A stretch of 64,000 bases of DNA, from positions 1,054,001 to 1,118,000 of the forward strand of contig NZ_CP077369.1 in NCBI RefSeq assembly GCF_019048525.1, read 5' to 3'. This document shows positions 8,246 to 16,837 of this stretch, in pieces (position 1 is the stretch's first letter; every line of letters starts with the position of its first letter). The notes beneath the pieces are model-generated. The model saw only the letters and a program-made list of their open reading frames with translations. It was not told the DNA's origin and ran no database searches. The translations under genes were made by a program, and so were the position numbers. Source of the stretch: Acinetobacter lwoffii (lineage in GTDB: Bacteria; Pseudomonadota; Gammaproteobacteria; Pseudomonadales; Moraxellaceae).

Positions 8246-8623
8246 ATGCCTATCACCGTACATGCTTATACTTCTTTAGAAAATGACGAAGTGCGCAGCC
8301 AGCTTGAGCGACTGTATGACACGAGCCCTGAATTTAGTGACGGGGCAGATGCCATGGAACAACTAGAGCAAAACCTTGCACAGTATACCTCAGTTTATAG
8401 CGCAGAATTTAATAGCAAAATTATTGGGGCAATCTGGTGCACCGGACAGGGTGAAAGCCGGATTCTGGAAAATATCGTCGTACATCCGGCCAACCGTGGT
8501 CGTGGCGTTGCAGAAAGGCTGGTGAGCGAAGTTTGCCGCATGGAAGAAGAAAAAGGCGTGAAAAACTTTGTGCCGGGCTGTGGGGCCATTCATCGTTGTC
8601 TGGCCAATCTAGAAAAAATCTGA
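8246..8623 (+). CDS. GNAT acetyltransferase-fold protein, PanZ/PanM-like
   Basis: A 125-residue single-domain GNAT protein. The acetyl-CoA-binding segment is visible as VVHPANRGRGVAERL, preceded by the strand SRILENIVV. Size and layout resemble PanZ (PanM), which in enterobacteria binds acetyl-CoA and promotes maturation and inhibition of aspartate decarboxylase PanD. That assignment is tentative, since panD is not in the window. A strong CAGGAGGG ribosome binding site precedes the ATG, and a terminator follows at 8639. Confidence 0.7.
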   Translation: MPITVHAYTSLENDEVRSQLERLYDTSPEFSDGADAMEQLEQNLAQYTSVYSAEFNSKIIGAIWCTGQGESRILENIVVHPANRGRGVAERLVSEVCRMEEEKGVKNFVPGCGAIHRCLANLEKI

Positions 8624-8638
8624 AAATCGATCAACCAT

Positions 8639-8662
8639 AAGCAGCCATTAGGCTGCTTTTTT
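8639..8662 (+). terminator. intrinsic terminator
   Basis: Stem AAGCAGCC / GGCTGCTT around ATTA, then a T run, 16 nt past the GNAT gene. Confidence 0.85.
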
Positions 8663-8787
8663 ATGTAAATAAGCGCTTAAATCTGTTTTATTGCTGAGGT
8701 CTTTGGTAAACACTGTTCGATTTTTGACTCAAATTGACGCGAGTTGATGGAAAAGTAAACATTTAACGAAAATTATTCTCTCTGCTC

Positions 8788-8816
8788 TTGACGATTTCAA
8801 GCCGAAACTGTTTAAT
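8788..8816 (+). promoter_or_regulatory. promoter of the first tRNA-Phe gene
   Basis: TTGACG (8788-8793) and TTTAAT (8811-8816) are separated by 17 bases, a good sigma-70 layout, with the tRNA starting 10 bases downstream. Confidence 0.7.
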
Positions 8817-8826
8817 ACGCGACATC

Positions 8827-8902
8827 GGCGTGATAGCTCAGTAGGTAGAGCAACGGATTGAAAATCCGTGTGTCCCCAGTTCGATCCTGGGTCTCGCCAC
8901 CA
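8827..8902 (+). tRNA. tRNA-Phe (GAA), copy 1
   Basis: A 76-nt cloverleaf with encoded CCA. The anticodon loop is TTGAAAA (GAA). D, anticodon and T stems pair fully. The acceptor stem has one U5-U68 mismatch, identical in the second copy. The gene has its own promoter and terminator. Confidence 0.95.
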
Positions 8903-8929
8903 TATTTAAAAACGATTTCAAAGTTTTCA

Positions 8930-8957
8930 ATCCCTGATCCCATCAGGGATTTTTTTT
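8930..8957 (+). terminator. intrinsic terminator after tRNA-Phe copy 1
   Basis: A 9-bp stem ATCCCTGAT / ATCAGGGAT with a three-base loop, followed by seven T residues. Confidence 0.88.
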
Positions 8958-9000
8958 AGGCCAAAAATCAGCCACTCAAATATTTTTTTCATAATTTTGA

Positions 9001-9029
9001 TTGACTAATGAGGCCAGATACGGCTTAAT
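9001..9029 (+). promoter_or_regulatory. promoter of the second tRNA-Phe gene
   Basis: TTGACT (9001-9006) and CTTAAT (9024-9029) are 17 bases apart and placed relative to the tRNA as in copy 1. Confidence 0.6.
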
Positions 9030-9039
9030 ACACCGCATC

Positions 9040-9115
9040 GGCGTGATAGCTCAGTAGGTAGAGCAACGGATTGAAAATCCGTGTGTCCCCAGTTCGATCC
9101 TGGGTCTCGCCACCA
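9040..9115 (+). tRNA. tRNA-Phe (GAA), copy 2
   Basis: Identical over 76 nt to the copy at 8827, including the U5-U68 acceptor mismatch and encoded CCA. The 137-bp spacer contains a terminator and a new promoter, so the two copies are separate transcription units. Confidence 0.95.
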
Positions 9116-9121
9116 TATTCG

Positions 9122-9154
9122 AAAAAACCTCAAACAGTGTTTGAGGTTTTTTTT
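9122..9154 (+). terminator. intrinsic terminator after tRNA-Phe copy 2
   Basis: A 14-bp stem (AAAAAACCTCAAAC with its complement) around AGT, with a long T run. Beyond it, to 9390, no further feature was recognised. Confidence 0.88.
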
Positions 9155-9390
9155 CGCCTGTCACTTTGTCATTCAGCTGAAAACAGTGGTTTTGCCTCAC
9201 TATCTGGTGTTCAGGCGATGAGTCTGTGCTCTGCTATTTCCGGGATGATTCACATGAGTTGCCATTCATCTGAGCAAGCATGAGTTATCCAAGTAATCAA
9301 TGTAATCTAGTAGATAAGAATATTGGAAATTGACTGGATCATCATCAGTTGCAGTATTTGGGCCATCAATAATAGGGGAAAGGCAGATCA

Positions 9391-9912
9391 ATGAATATCA
9401 TGAAAATGTCTATATTCGGACTCATGCTCGGTGTTTACAGCATCGGAGCACAAGCCGAGGACGAGCAAGCGGTTGTGACTCTGCCCACTATGACCGTGAT
9501 GGCTGAACCTGAAATGAGTAATGAAACCGGCTATGTGCCTTTTGTACAGGAAGAAAAGAATCTGCGCGCCTTACAGCATCAGGTGATTCGTGGAACCCGG
9601 GATGCAGAGAATTTCATGGTTAATCCCGAGATGGTGGCAAACCTCGAGATCCAGCCCATAAAAGCACCTGATTTAGATTCACTGTCACCGGCACTACAGC
9701 GGTATGTGCTGACCATTGCCCAAGGACTGCAATCCAGTGATCCAACCCAGGGGCTGTATACCATTCTGGAGAATTTTGGCATTGATCGGAGTAATAGCAT
9801 GCAGCCAGATCGCAATATGAAGATCCAGATCAATCTGGACAGGGTGAATATCGACCTGCTTGAAAATCACCTGAATTTACCGCCTGTTATGCAATTACCG
9901 AGGCAGCCCTGA
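9391..9912 (+). CDS. secreted protein of unknown function with TonB-box-like segment (paralogue A)
   Basis: A 173-residue protein with a signal peptide likely cleaved after GAQA (residue 22). The mature protein begins with an acidic stretch and VVTLPTMTVMAEPE, which resembles the plug-domain start and TonB box of TonB-dependent receptors, but no receptor barrel follows. A conserved middle contains LDSLSPALQRYVLTIAQGL and LYTILENFGIDR. The gene at 10150 encodes a clear paralogue with the same layout. The ribosome binding site GGGGAAAGG supports the ATG at 9391. The function is unknown; a periplasmic location is inferred. Confidence 0.8.
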   Translation: MNIMKMSIFGLMLGVYSIGAQAEDEQAVVTLPTMTVMAEPEMSNETGYVPFVQEEKNLRALQHQVIRGTRDAENFMVNPEMVANLEIQPIKAPDLDSLSPALQRYVLTIAQGLQSSDPTQGLYTILENFGIDRSNSMQPDRNMKIQINLDRVNIDLLENHLNLPPVMQLPRQP

Positions 9913-9936
9913 AATACTGTTCAATACTACCTATCC

Positions 9937-9960
9937 ATCCCCGCCAGTCGGGGATTTTTT
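9937..9960 (+). terminator. intrinsic terminator
   Basis: Stem ATCCCCG / CGGGGAT followed by T residues, ending the transcript of the first secreted paralogue. Confidence 0.85.
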
Positions 9961-10149
9961 ATTGCTTGAATTTACGGTAAAAGGAGCATTAATTTCTAAT
10001 CGCCCGCTTAAAACCAGCTCGAAATATGCGCCAGTAATCAGGCTGACATGACCGTGTATCAATCCTCACAGTAATGCTGATCATATTTACACAAGTTTAA
10101 GGAACAATAAGGTCTCTCCCCCTGAAATGATGATGCGGAGGTTTTCCTT

Positions 10150-10653
10150 ATGCGTCCCCTTAGCACAACTTTCCTTGTATTAATAAGCCTGTTTTCTTTG
10201 CTGCATCTGGTCAATGCGCATGCCGCCCCAGAGTCAGTCACTTTACCGACACTGACCGTGATGGCAGATCGTGAATTGCGTGAAGAAACGGAATTCATGC
10301 TGCCGCTGCAAGAACAATCCAGCCAGAAAAAGGCGTTAAAGATGCGAATGATGAAGATTGAACGTGAATTGCAGGACTACTCGGTCAATGCTGATTTCGC
10401 GGGTGATCTCGACATTCTACTGAGCAGCAATCCGGCACGACTGGATAGCCTGCCACCGGGGCTGCAACAGTATGTACAGGCCATCGCAGATGGTTTGCGC
10501 TCTGCTGACCCACGTGATGGGATTTATCTGATGCTGGTGCCATTTGGCATTAACCGTGATGCAACATCAGTTCAGGCTGCCCGAGAACAGTTCAACCTGA
10601 ATAATATTGACCGGACGCTGCTGAATGAATGGTGTTCGGCGAACGGTTGCTAG
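10150..10653 (+). CDS. secreted protein of unknown function with TonB-box-like segment (paralogue B)
   Basis: A 167-residue paralogue of the protein at 9391. It has a signal peptide ending near NAHA (residue 25), then SVTLPTLTVMADRE, and a conserved core LDSLPPGLQQYVQAIADGL followed by DPRDGIYLMLVPFGINRD. It ends in a short tail with two cysteines (EWCSANGC) not present in paralogue A. The ATG is preceded by GGAGG. A terminator lies between the two paralogues, so they are separately transcribed. The function is unknown. Confidence 0.8.
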   Translation: MRPLSTTFLVLISLFSLLHLVNAHAAPESVTLPTLTVMADRELREETEFMLPLQEQSSQKKALKMRMMKIERELQDYSVNADFAGDLDILLSSNPARLDSLPPGLQQYVQAIADGLRSADPRDGIYLMLVPFGINRDATSVQAAREQFNLNNIDRTLLNEWCSANGC

Positions 10654-10827
10654 ATAAAGTCAAACGATTCAGCGCGAGCTTAAAACAGGATTTCGATCTG
10701 ATTTCCTTTTGGAACAGTCCGTGCCTTTGCATAGGGGTTTTGTATAGAAGAATTGATTTATGCTTAAAAAATAAGCATATTGATAAAAAGGAAATCTATA
10801 CATAACCTGCAGCAGGGGAGCATGTGC

Positions 10828-11577
10828 ATGCCGCGTGTTTTTATGATTGTAGCCGCTGTGACACTGGCAATTTTTATTGGGCTGTTTTATCAGAATTCAG
10901 TTCAGCAAAAACATCAGGCCGAGCTGCTCGAATATGAAACTGTGCTTGAAGAAAAAACCGAGAGTATTGCGCAGCAGGCACAGGACTGGTCTAAACCGAT
11001 TCAGATTGAACTTGAGGATGACCGTCTGGATGGTGACTATGCCATCATGGCTGAATTTATGCTGGGGCAATTGCGCGACAGTGCCGAGGAACGTAATCAG
11101 TATCTACGCGACTTAAAAGCCGCCAACTGGCAGAATTTTCTGAATATCGACCGCTTGGCTAAGGATCAGGCACAAGGCTATAAAGAAACTGAAGCCATGC
11201 TCAAGCAAGTCCATCAAATTGTGAATAGCTATCAGCAGAAAATCCAGCAGCGCGATGCCGAGCTGATCGACAAGGCACAGCAACTGGATATTAAGAACCG
11301 TTATCGCCAGCAACTGAGCCTGACCCTGAAAGACAGTCAGCAAAATAGTAATGCACATGTCATTTTTGAAATTGAAAAACAGACGCTGGCCAAGGCTGAT
11401 GCCTTATTTGCAGTACTGAAAAAGCATAAATGGCAAAAGAAAAATAACACCTTTATGTTCTATGACGATAAAGCCGTGCAAGAGTTTAATGCGCTGTATA
11501 AAGAAATGCTGCACCTGAATAAACAGACGGAACGAGTGGCGAGCGCTAACCAGAAAGAGGTTGAAAACAAGTTGTAG
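10828..11577 (+). CDS. membrane-anchored coiled-coil protein of unknown function
   Basis: A 249-residue protein with one N-terminal membrane segment (about residues 5-20, FMIVAAVTLAIFIGLFY). The rest is largely helical, charged and Gln-rich, with coiled-coil character around residues 110-185 (QKIQQRDAELIDKAQQL). I do not recognise the family. The frame extends up to a TTG at 10780 and passes an ATG at 10822. The ATG at 10828 is chosen because AGGGGAG ends seven bases before it. The orientation is probably periplasmic. Confidence 0.65.
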   Translation: MPRVFMIVAAVTLAIFIGLFYQNSVQQKHQAELLEYETVLEEKTESIAQQAQDWSKPIQIELEDDRLDGDYAIMAEFMLGQLRDSAEERNQYLRDLKAANWQNFLNIDRLAKDQAQGYKETEAMLKQVHQIVNSYQQKIQQRDAELIDKAQQLDIKNRYRQQLSLTLKDSQQNSNAHVIFEIEKQTLAKADALFAVLKKHKWQKKNNTFMFYDDKAVQEFNALYKEMLHLNKQTERVASANQKEVENKL

Positions 11578-11585
11578 CCTGACTG

Positions 11586-11616
11586 AGATGACAGGATTGC
11601 CATAGGACTGTCATCT
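11586..11616. repeat. 9-bp inverted repeat
   Basis: AGATGACAG and CTGTCATCT face each other across 13 bases just after the coiled-coil gene. There is no T run, so this is not a normal terminator; it may be a processing or stability hairpin. Confidence 0.35.
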
Positions 11617-11686
11617 GCTGTTCAAACTCGCTTGCTAAATTGAAAGGGTCGCACAGATCACGACATAACATTTAAGCAGGTGAGTC

Positions 11687-11959
11687 ATGCAAACAATTCA
11701 GGTTTTTGCTGATATTCAGCAGGTGTACGGTGAGTTTGTCGCAAATAAAACATGTCCAAAATTACAAAGGATGAATAACGGGGACAAGAACCGGTTGTTC
11801 TTGGATCAATATTTCACGCTGATCGAGGACTGGCACTATACCGAACAGATTGTGATTCAGTTCAATCAGCAGTATTTCAGTCTGGATCTGGGGAGCGCAC
11901 CGGATTTTATGGATCAGGATAAATACATCAACTGGCTAAAGTCGGAACTGCTGCATTAA
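11687..11959 (+). CDS. small hypothetical protein
   Basis: A 90-residue, soluble-looking, acidic and aromatic-rich protein (IEDWHYTEQIVIQFNQQYF). It has no signal peptide or membrane segment, and I do not recognise it. A good AGGTGAG ribosome binding site and a downstream terminator (11994-12020) support a real gene with its own short transcript. Confidence 0.6.
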   Translation: MQTIQVFADIQQVYGEFVANKTCPKLQRMNNGDKNRLFLDQYFTLIEDWHYTEQIVIQFNQQYFSLDLGSAPDFMDQDKYINWLKSELLH

Positions 11960-11993
11960 TCAAGTCATCAAATTCCTGATTGATATACAACCG

Positions 11994-12020
11994 AGCTGTT
12001 TCAAGAGAGGCAGCTTTTTT
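11994..12020 (+). terminator. probable intrinsic terminator
   Basis: AGCTG pairs with CAGCT, extended by weaker G-U pairs, and is followed by six T residues. Confidence 0.5.
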
Positions 12021-12174
12021 ATTTTGATAGAAAACTGGTATTGATCTTGCTGTTGCATCGGCACAGCGCGAACAGGCGCTGATTCCAATTCCGATTTGAA
12101 CAGGCTATGCTGAATTAATTACTGCTGCCAAAAGAATGGCAGGCGGAGCATGGATGATATGGAGGGCAAAAATT

Positions 12175-13041
12175 ATGCAACAGTTGAGATGTTATAAGGA
12201 ACTTCCAGTCTGGAACCAGCAGAGTATTCCCCAGGGCTTTAAGAATCAGCACAATACTAAAGCCGGCACCTGGGCGAAACTGACAGTATTAAAAGGTGAG
12301 CTGCGTTTTGCCATGCTGGAAGAATCTGGTGCAGTGCAATCCGAGCATGTGTTTACACCAGAGCAGCAACCGCCATTTATTGAGCCTGAGGCCTGGCACA
12401 AAATTGTCTCTGCCAGTGAAGATGTCGAATGTCAGTTACGTTTTTACTGCCAGCCTGAGGATTACTTTATCAAGAAATATCAGTTAAATCCTACCCATTC
12501 TGAAGTGCTGGCAGCGATGCCCTATTTAAAAGGTGGCCGTGCGCTGGACGTCGGCTGCGGTACAGGGCGTAATGCGCTTTATTTGAGCCAGAACGGCTTT
12601 AATGTCGATGCCTGGGATGTCAACGAAAACAGTTTGCAGACTTTAAGACAGATCGTGCAGACTGAGCAGATTGATCATGTGCAAGTACAGCGCCGCGACC
12701 TTAACACGGATACCAACATTGCAGGCCAATATGACTTTATCTACTGTACCGTGGTGATGATGTTTCTTGAGGCGAAAACCATTCCACCGCTTATTGCACA
12801 GATGCAGCAGGCGACCGTGCCAGGTGGCTATAACCTGATTGTCTGTGCCATGGATACGCCAGATATTCCGGCACAAGTCGATTTTCCATTTGCTTTTCAG
12901 CCGGGGGAGTTGCGAGGGTATTATGAGGGCTGGCATATTGTGAAATATAATGAAAATGTCGGTGAGCTGTATCGTGTCGATGAGCAGGGTCAGCGGATTA
13001 AACAGCACTTTGCCACCATGCTGGCGCAGAAGGTTGAATAG
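12175..13041 (+). CDS. tehB: SAM-dependent methyltransferase TehB, two-domain form
   Basis: TehB is a methyltransferase linked to tellurite resistance. The 288-residue protein has an N-terminal cupin-like domain of the DUF1971/YeaR type (about residues 1-90, including [12 protein letters not shown]) and a class I methyltransferase domain with the SAM motif [19 protein letters not shown]. This matches the long H. influenzae form rather than the shorter E. coli protein, which lacks the first domain. The frame extends to 12136, but the ATG at 12175 has GGAGG nine bases upstream. No tehA neighbour is present. Its natural substrate is unclear. Confidence 0.85.
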   Translation: MQQLRCYKELPVWNQQSIPQGFKNQHNTKAGTWAKLTVLKGELRFAMLEESGAVQSEHVFTPEQQPPFIEPEAWHKIVSASEDVECQLRFYCQPEDYFIKKYQLNPTHSEVLAAMPYLKGGRALDVGCGTGRNALYLSQNGFNVDAWDVNENSLQTLRQIVQTEQIDHVQVQRRDLNTDTNIAGQYDFIYCTVVMMFLEAKTIPPLIAQMQQATVPGGYNLIVCAMDTPDIPAQVDFPFAFQPGELRGYYEGWHIVKYNENVGELYRVDEQGQRIKQHFATMLAQKVE

Positions 13042-13093
13042 AAGATTGAGGATTTTTTTAAATTCTTGAGCTTAAATGAGACTACATAAAACA

Positions 13094-13124
13094 AAAAAAA
13101 GATGTCAGGCTGACATCTTTTTTT
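13094..13124. terminator. bidirectional terminator
   Basis: An A-run plus GATGTCA, a GGC loop, TGACATC and a T-run lie between the convergent tehB and Ala-rich genes. It can work on both strands. Confidence 0.8.
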
Positions 13125-13139
13125 ATGCTTTTAAAAAGC

Positions 13140-13520
13140 TTAAGCCGCTTTTTTAAACCAAGAGAACCAGCCTTTTTTCTCGGCTTTTACTTCTGCTTTT
13201 TCAGCAGTAGCGTCTTTGGTTTCTACTGCTTCAGTTTTCGCAGCTTCAACGTGTTGTTCTGCTGTAGCTTGAGCCGTTTCTACTTGAGTTGTCGCTTCTG
13301 CTTTTACTGCTTTAGCTTTAGTTTCAGCCGCTTGTTGAGTTGCAGCAACAGTCGCTTGAGCAGCTTCAACTTTCGCTTGTGCAGGTGCAGCAGCTTCTTT
13401 GGCAACAGTTTGGGTTGTTTTAGTTACAACAATTGCTGGTGTAACTTGAGCTTCAGTTGCCATTGCAGATGCAGAAGTCGCTACGATTGCAGTTGCGATC
13501 ATTGTTTTAAGCATGTTCAT
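13140..13520 (-). CDS. exported Ala/Lys/Glu-rich helical protein
   Basis: A 126-residue protein with a signal peptide (cleavage near ASAMA, residue 21). It has a low-complexity body of Ala, Lys, Glu, Thr and Val repeats with helical, coiled-coil-like spacing (KAVKAEATTQVETAQATAEQ), and a short tail KKGWFSWFKKAA that is basic and aromatic. The AAGGG upstream of the ATG supports the start. I know no function; the tail could bind membrane, which is inference. On the opposite strand a Ser/Phe/Cys-rich frame exists only as its shadow. Confidence 0.72.
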   Translation of the reverse strand: MNMLKTMIATAIVATSASAMATEAQVTPAIVVTKTTQTVAKEAAAPAQAKVEAAQATVAATQQAAETKAKAVKAEATTQVETAQATAEQHVEAAKTEAVETKDATAEKAEVKAEKKGWFSWFKKAA

Positions 13521-13650
13521 ATAAACCCTTTTAAGGAAATAGGAAAAAGAGGCTTGATCATACGCTTATAAAATTTAAGTGATTCATAATCAAGATTTAA
13601 GTGACTGAAAAATAAACCAATTTTACAAATAGATAACATTTTAATTTAAA

Positions 13651-13673
13651 TAAAAAAAGCTCCGAAGAGCTTT
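13651..13673 (-). terminator. intrinsic terminator of the ImmA/IrrE module
   Basis: Stem AAAGCTC / GAGCTTT around CGAA, followed on the minus strand by a T run. The stem overlaps the stop codon of the metallopeptidase gene. Confidence 0.8.
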
Positions 13674-14775
13674 AACTAACGACATAAAGTTTAGGTCTAG
13701 GTTTAGATTCTTCAAATTTATCTATTGAATAAAATGTTAGATCATTGAAATCTGAACGAGAAATGCCGATTCCATCTAGCATTTTAGAAATACTAAAACC
13801 ATCTTGAGTGGCTAAAGTTTTTAAAATTTTTGAGTAAAACAGAGATTGATCACCATAAGTTGGATCAGGTTCATTCAAATGATATCCAAAAGAATTTATA
13901 CGAATTGAGTTGTTTTTATAAATCCAATCAGAAATCAAATCTAATTTATGGCAACGATAATTCACAGCTTTAAGTGAGACACGCCAATATTTTTTATACT
14001 CAATCATAGATTGAATACTTAAATTTTTTGGTAAATTACTGGTAAAGCCTTCATAAGGCATCAGAAATTCTGAAGCGAATTGATCTGCTTCACTTTCTTT
14101 TGTTCGATTGTATTCGGCATTATCATCTTTGTGCAGAATCATATGACCAAGTTCATGAGCAGCGTCAAAGCGTTGTCTTTCAAATGATTTAAAATCATTT
14201 AAGAATATAAAAGGATTGCCACTTTGTTCATCAAAAAAAGAAAGTGCATCCATTTGTTTTATATCAAAAGGTAGGCGAAAGACGCGAAAACCCTTTAGCT
14301 CAAGTAGCGCAATAATATTATTAACGGGTTGGATGCCTAATCCCCAAAAACCTCTTAAATTATTTGCAACACTTGATGGATAGTCTGGGTGATTAGATTC
14401 AAAAATTTCAAGATCAGGGAAACTAAATTTAGGAAGAGTTAATTTACTCTCAAAGTAAAGGTTAATTTTTTTTGCTAACAGAATATAGGCTTCATTTGCA
14501 TTTCTATATTCAGCCTTAATTCTAGCTGCTGACCTATAAAAAATGTCGGACGAATTGACTAATTCGAGATTATCGTCCGCTAAAAAAAAGCTAGCAGGCA
14601 AACCCAATTTTTCAGTTATTTGCTGAAAATCTTCACAACTAATAGGATATTTTCCATCTGTTAAAATTTTACGAATTTTAGGCTCAGAGCAACCTAAAAG
14701 ATTAGCAAAATCTTTATTGGACAAGCGTCGCAAATCCTTCGCAACCTTTAATCTAGTTCGATCAATTACTTGCAT
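13672..14775 (-). CDS. HTH (XRE) regulator fused to ImmA/IrrE metallopeptidase
   Basis: A 367-residue protein. Residues 1-65 form an XRE-type helix-turn-helix (NKDFANLLGCSEPKIRKIL). The centre is an ImmA/IrrE (DUF955) zinc peptidase with AHELGHMILH (H207, E208, H211) and a third ligand candidate E229 in ESEADQFASEFLMP. A C-terminal helical part of about 120 residues follows. Such proteins act as repressors or antitoxins that cleave a partner or themselves. It starts five bases after the stop of the gene at 14781, with AGGA between, so the pair is translationally coupled. The DNA is visibly more AT-rich than its surroundings, suggesting transfer. Confidence 0.85.
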   Translation of the reverse strand: MQVIDRTRLKVAKDLRRLSNKDFANLLGCSEPKIRKILTDGKYPISCEDFQQITEKLGLPASFFLADDNLELVNSSDIFYRSAARIKAEYRNANEAYILLAKKINLYFESKLTLPKFSFPDLEIFESNHPDYPSSVANNLRGFWGLGIQPVNNIIALLELKGFRVFRLPFDIKQMDALSFFDEQSGNPFIFLNDFKSFERQRFDAAHELGHMILHKDDNAEYNRTKESEADQFASEFLMPYEGFTSNLPKNLSIQSMIEYKKYWRVSLKAVNYRCHKLDLISDWIYKNNSIRINSFGYHLNEPDPTYGDQSLFYSKILKTLATQDGFSISKMLDGIGISRSDFNDLTFYSIDKFEESKPRPKLYVVS

Positions 14776-14780
14776 TTCCT

Positions 14781-15506
14781 CTAGCCGGCTTTCAAGTTAA
14801 TAGGTAAATCCTCTTCAGTGATTGTACTAGATGTAGTGAGATCAGGACTAGGTTTTCTTAACTTTGGATTAAAATCATTATTAGGATTTTGATTGTTTAG
14901 TATGAGTCTAATTAAATAATTTTTAACTAAAAATTTATCTTTTCCTGACTCTTTCACAATTGTATAAGATGTTGGAAAGGCTAATTCTATTTTTATTTGA
15001 GATCTATCATCTTGAAGGTAGCGAATGTCTTTTCTTGAGGGATAAAAACATATCCAAGTTTTAAATAAGTCTTTATCAGTATAAGAGCCATAATTCTTAT
15101 GAACTTTATCTTTAGTCTTTATTCCTTTAGGGGAGGCAGTAGTTAGTTGTGAGTCACTATATCCTAGTGCATGATTAGCAGAAGCAAAAAGAATAATTTT
15201 CTTTTCTTCGTCTGAAACTAAACATCTTTGACCATCTATATTTTTGAATTGCCAATTTGTATTAAGGGACCTTTTTAACGCCAGCCCGATAGCCTGTTTG
15301 AAGTCACCAGAACGTGACACAAACTTCATATCATTATTTTCATCTTTTAATTCAAAAGCATTATCGATAATTTCCAAAGCATTAAATAGCAAGTTGCAAT
15401 CAAAAAATCCAAGCTCATTTGCTTTTTCATGTGCCTGATCATTTTCAAAGAATTGTGTATTGAAATTTTCTTGCTCTTCTTGAGAAAAAAGTTCACGATT
15501 TGACAA
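14781..15506 (-). CDS. unknown protein paired with the ImmA/IrrE regulator
   Basis: A 241-residue, probably cytoplasmic protein with no signal peptide or membrane helix. The N-terminus is acidic and helical (residues 1-60). The middle mixes strands and aromatics (LFKTWICFYPSRKDIRYL), and the tail is polar. I recognise no family. The start is a TTG at 15506 with GAGGG seven bases upstream; no ATG fits this frame. A TATAAA about 50 bases further up could be a -10 element. As the first gene of the pair it is the candidate effector or substrate of the metallopeptidase. Confidence 0.65.
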   Translation of the reverse strand: MSNRELFSQEEQENFNTQFFENDQAHEKANELGFFDCNLLFNALEIIDNAFELKDENNDMKFVSRSGDFKQAIGLALKRSLNTNWQFKNIDGQRCLVSDEEKKIILFASANHALGYSDSQLTTASPKGIKTKDKVHKNYGSYTDKDLFKTWICFYPSRKDIRYLQDDRSQIKIELAFPTSYTIVKESGKDKFLVKNYLIRLILNNQNPNNDFNPKLRKPSPDLTTSSTITEEDLPINLKAG

Positions 15507-15597
15507 ATTTTAACCCTCATATTTTTGTTTAATATCATTTTTATAACATGAAGGTAGGCATTAATATATTTAAATCAATTGTTTGAATCTTTTGCTT

Positions 15598-15625
15598 ACA
15601 AAAAACCCCGCAATAAGCGGGGTTT
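15598..15625 (-). terminator. intrinsic terminator of fadBA
   Basis: Stem AAACCCCGC / GCGGGGTTT around a five-base loop, with a T run on the minus strand, 28 nt past fadA. Confidence 0.85.
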
Positions 15626-15652
15626 CTTTTGATCTCGGTATTTAATTAAGCA

Positions 15653-16825
<1,173 letters not shown>

Positions 16826-16837
16826 TCACGTTGCTCC

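Noticed and set aside
9071..9283. 70-codon frame over the second tRNA-Phe
   Set aside because: It begins within the tRNA and runs through its terminator.
13125..13571. 148-codon Ser/Phe/Cys-rich plus-strand frame
   Set aside because: It is the antisense of the repetitive Ala-rich gene; the composition follows from that repeat.
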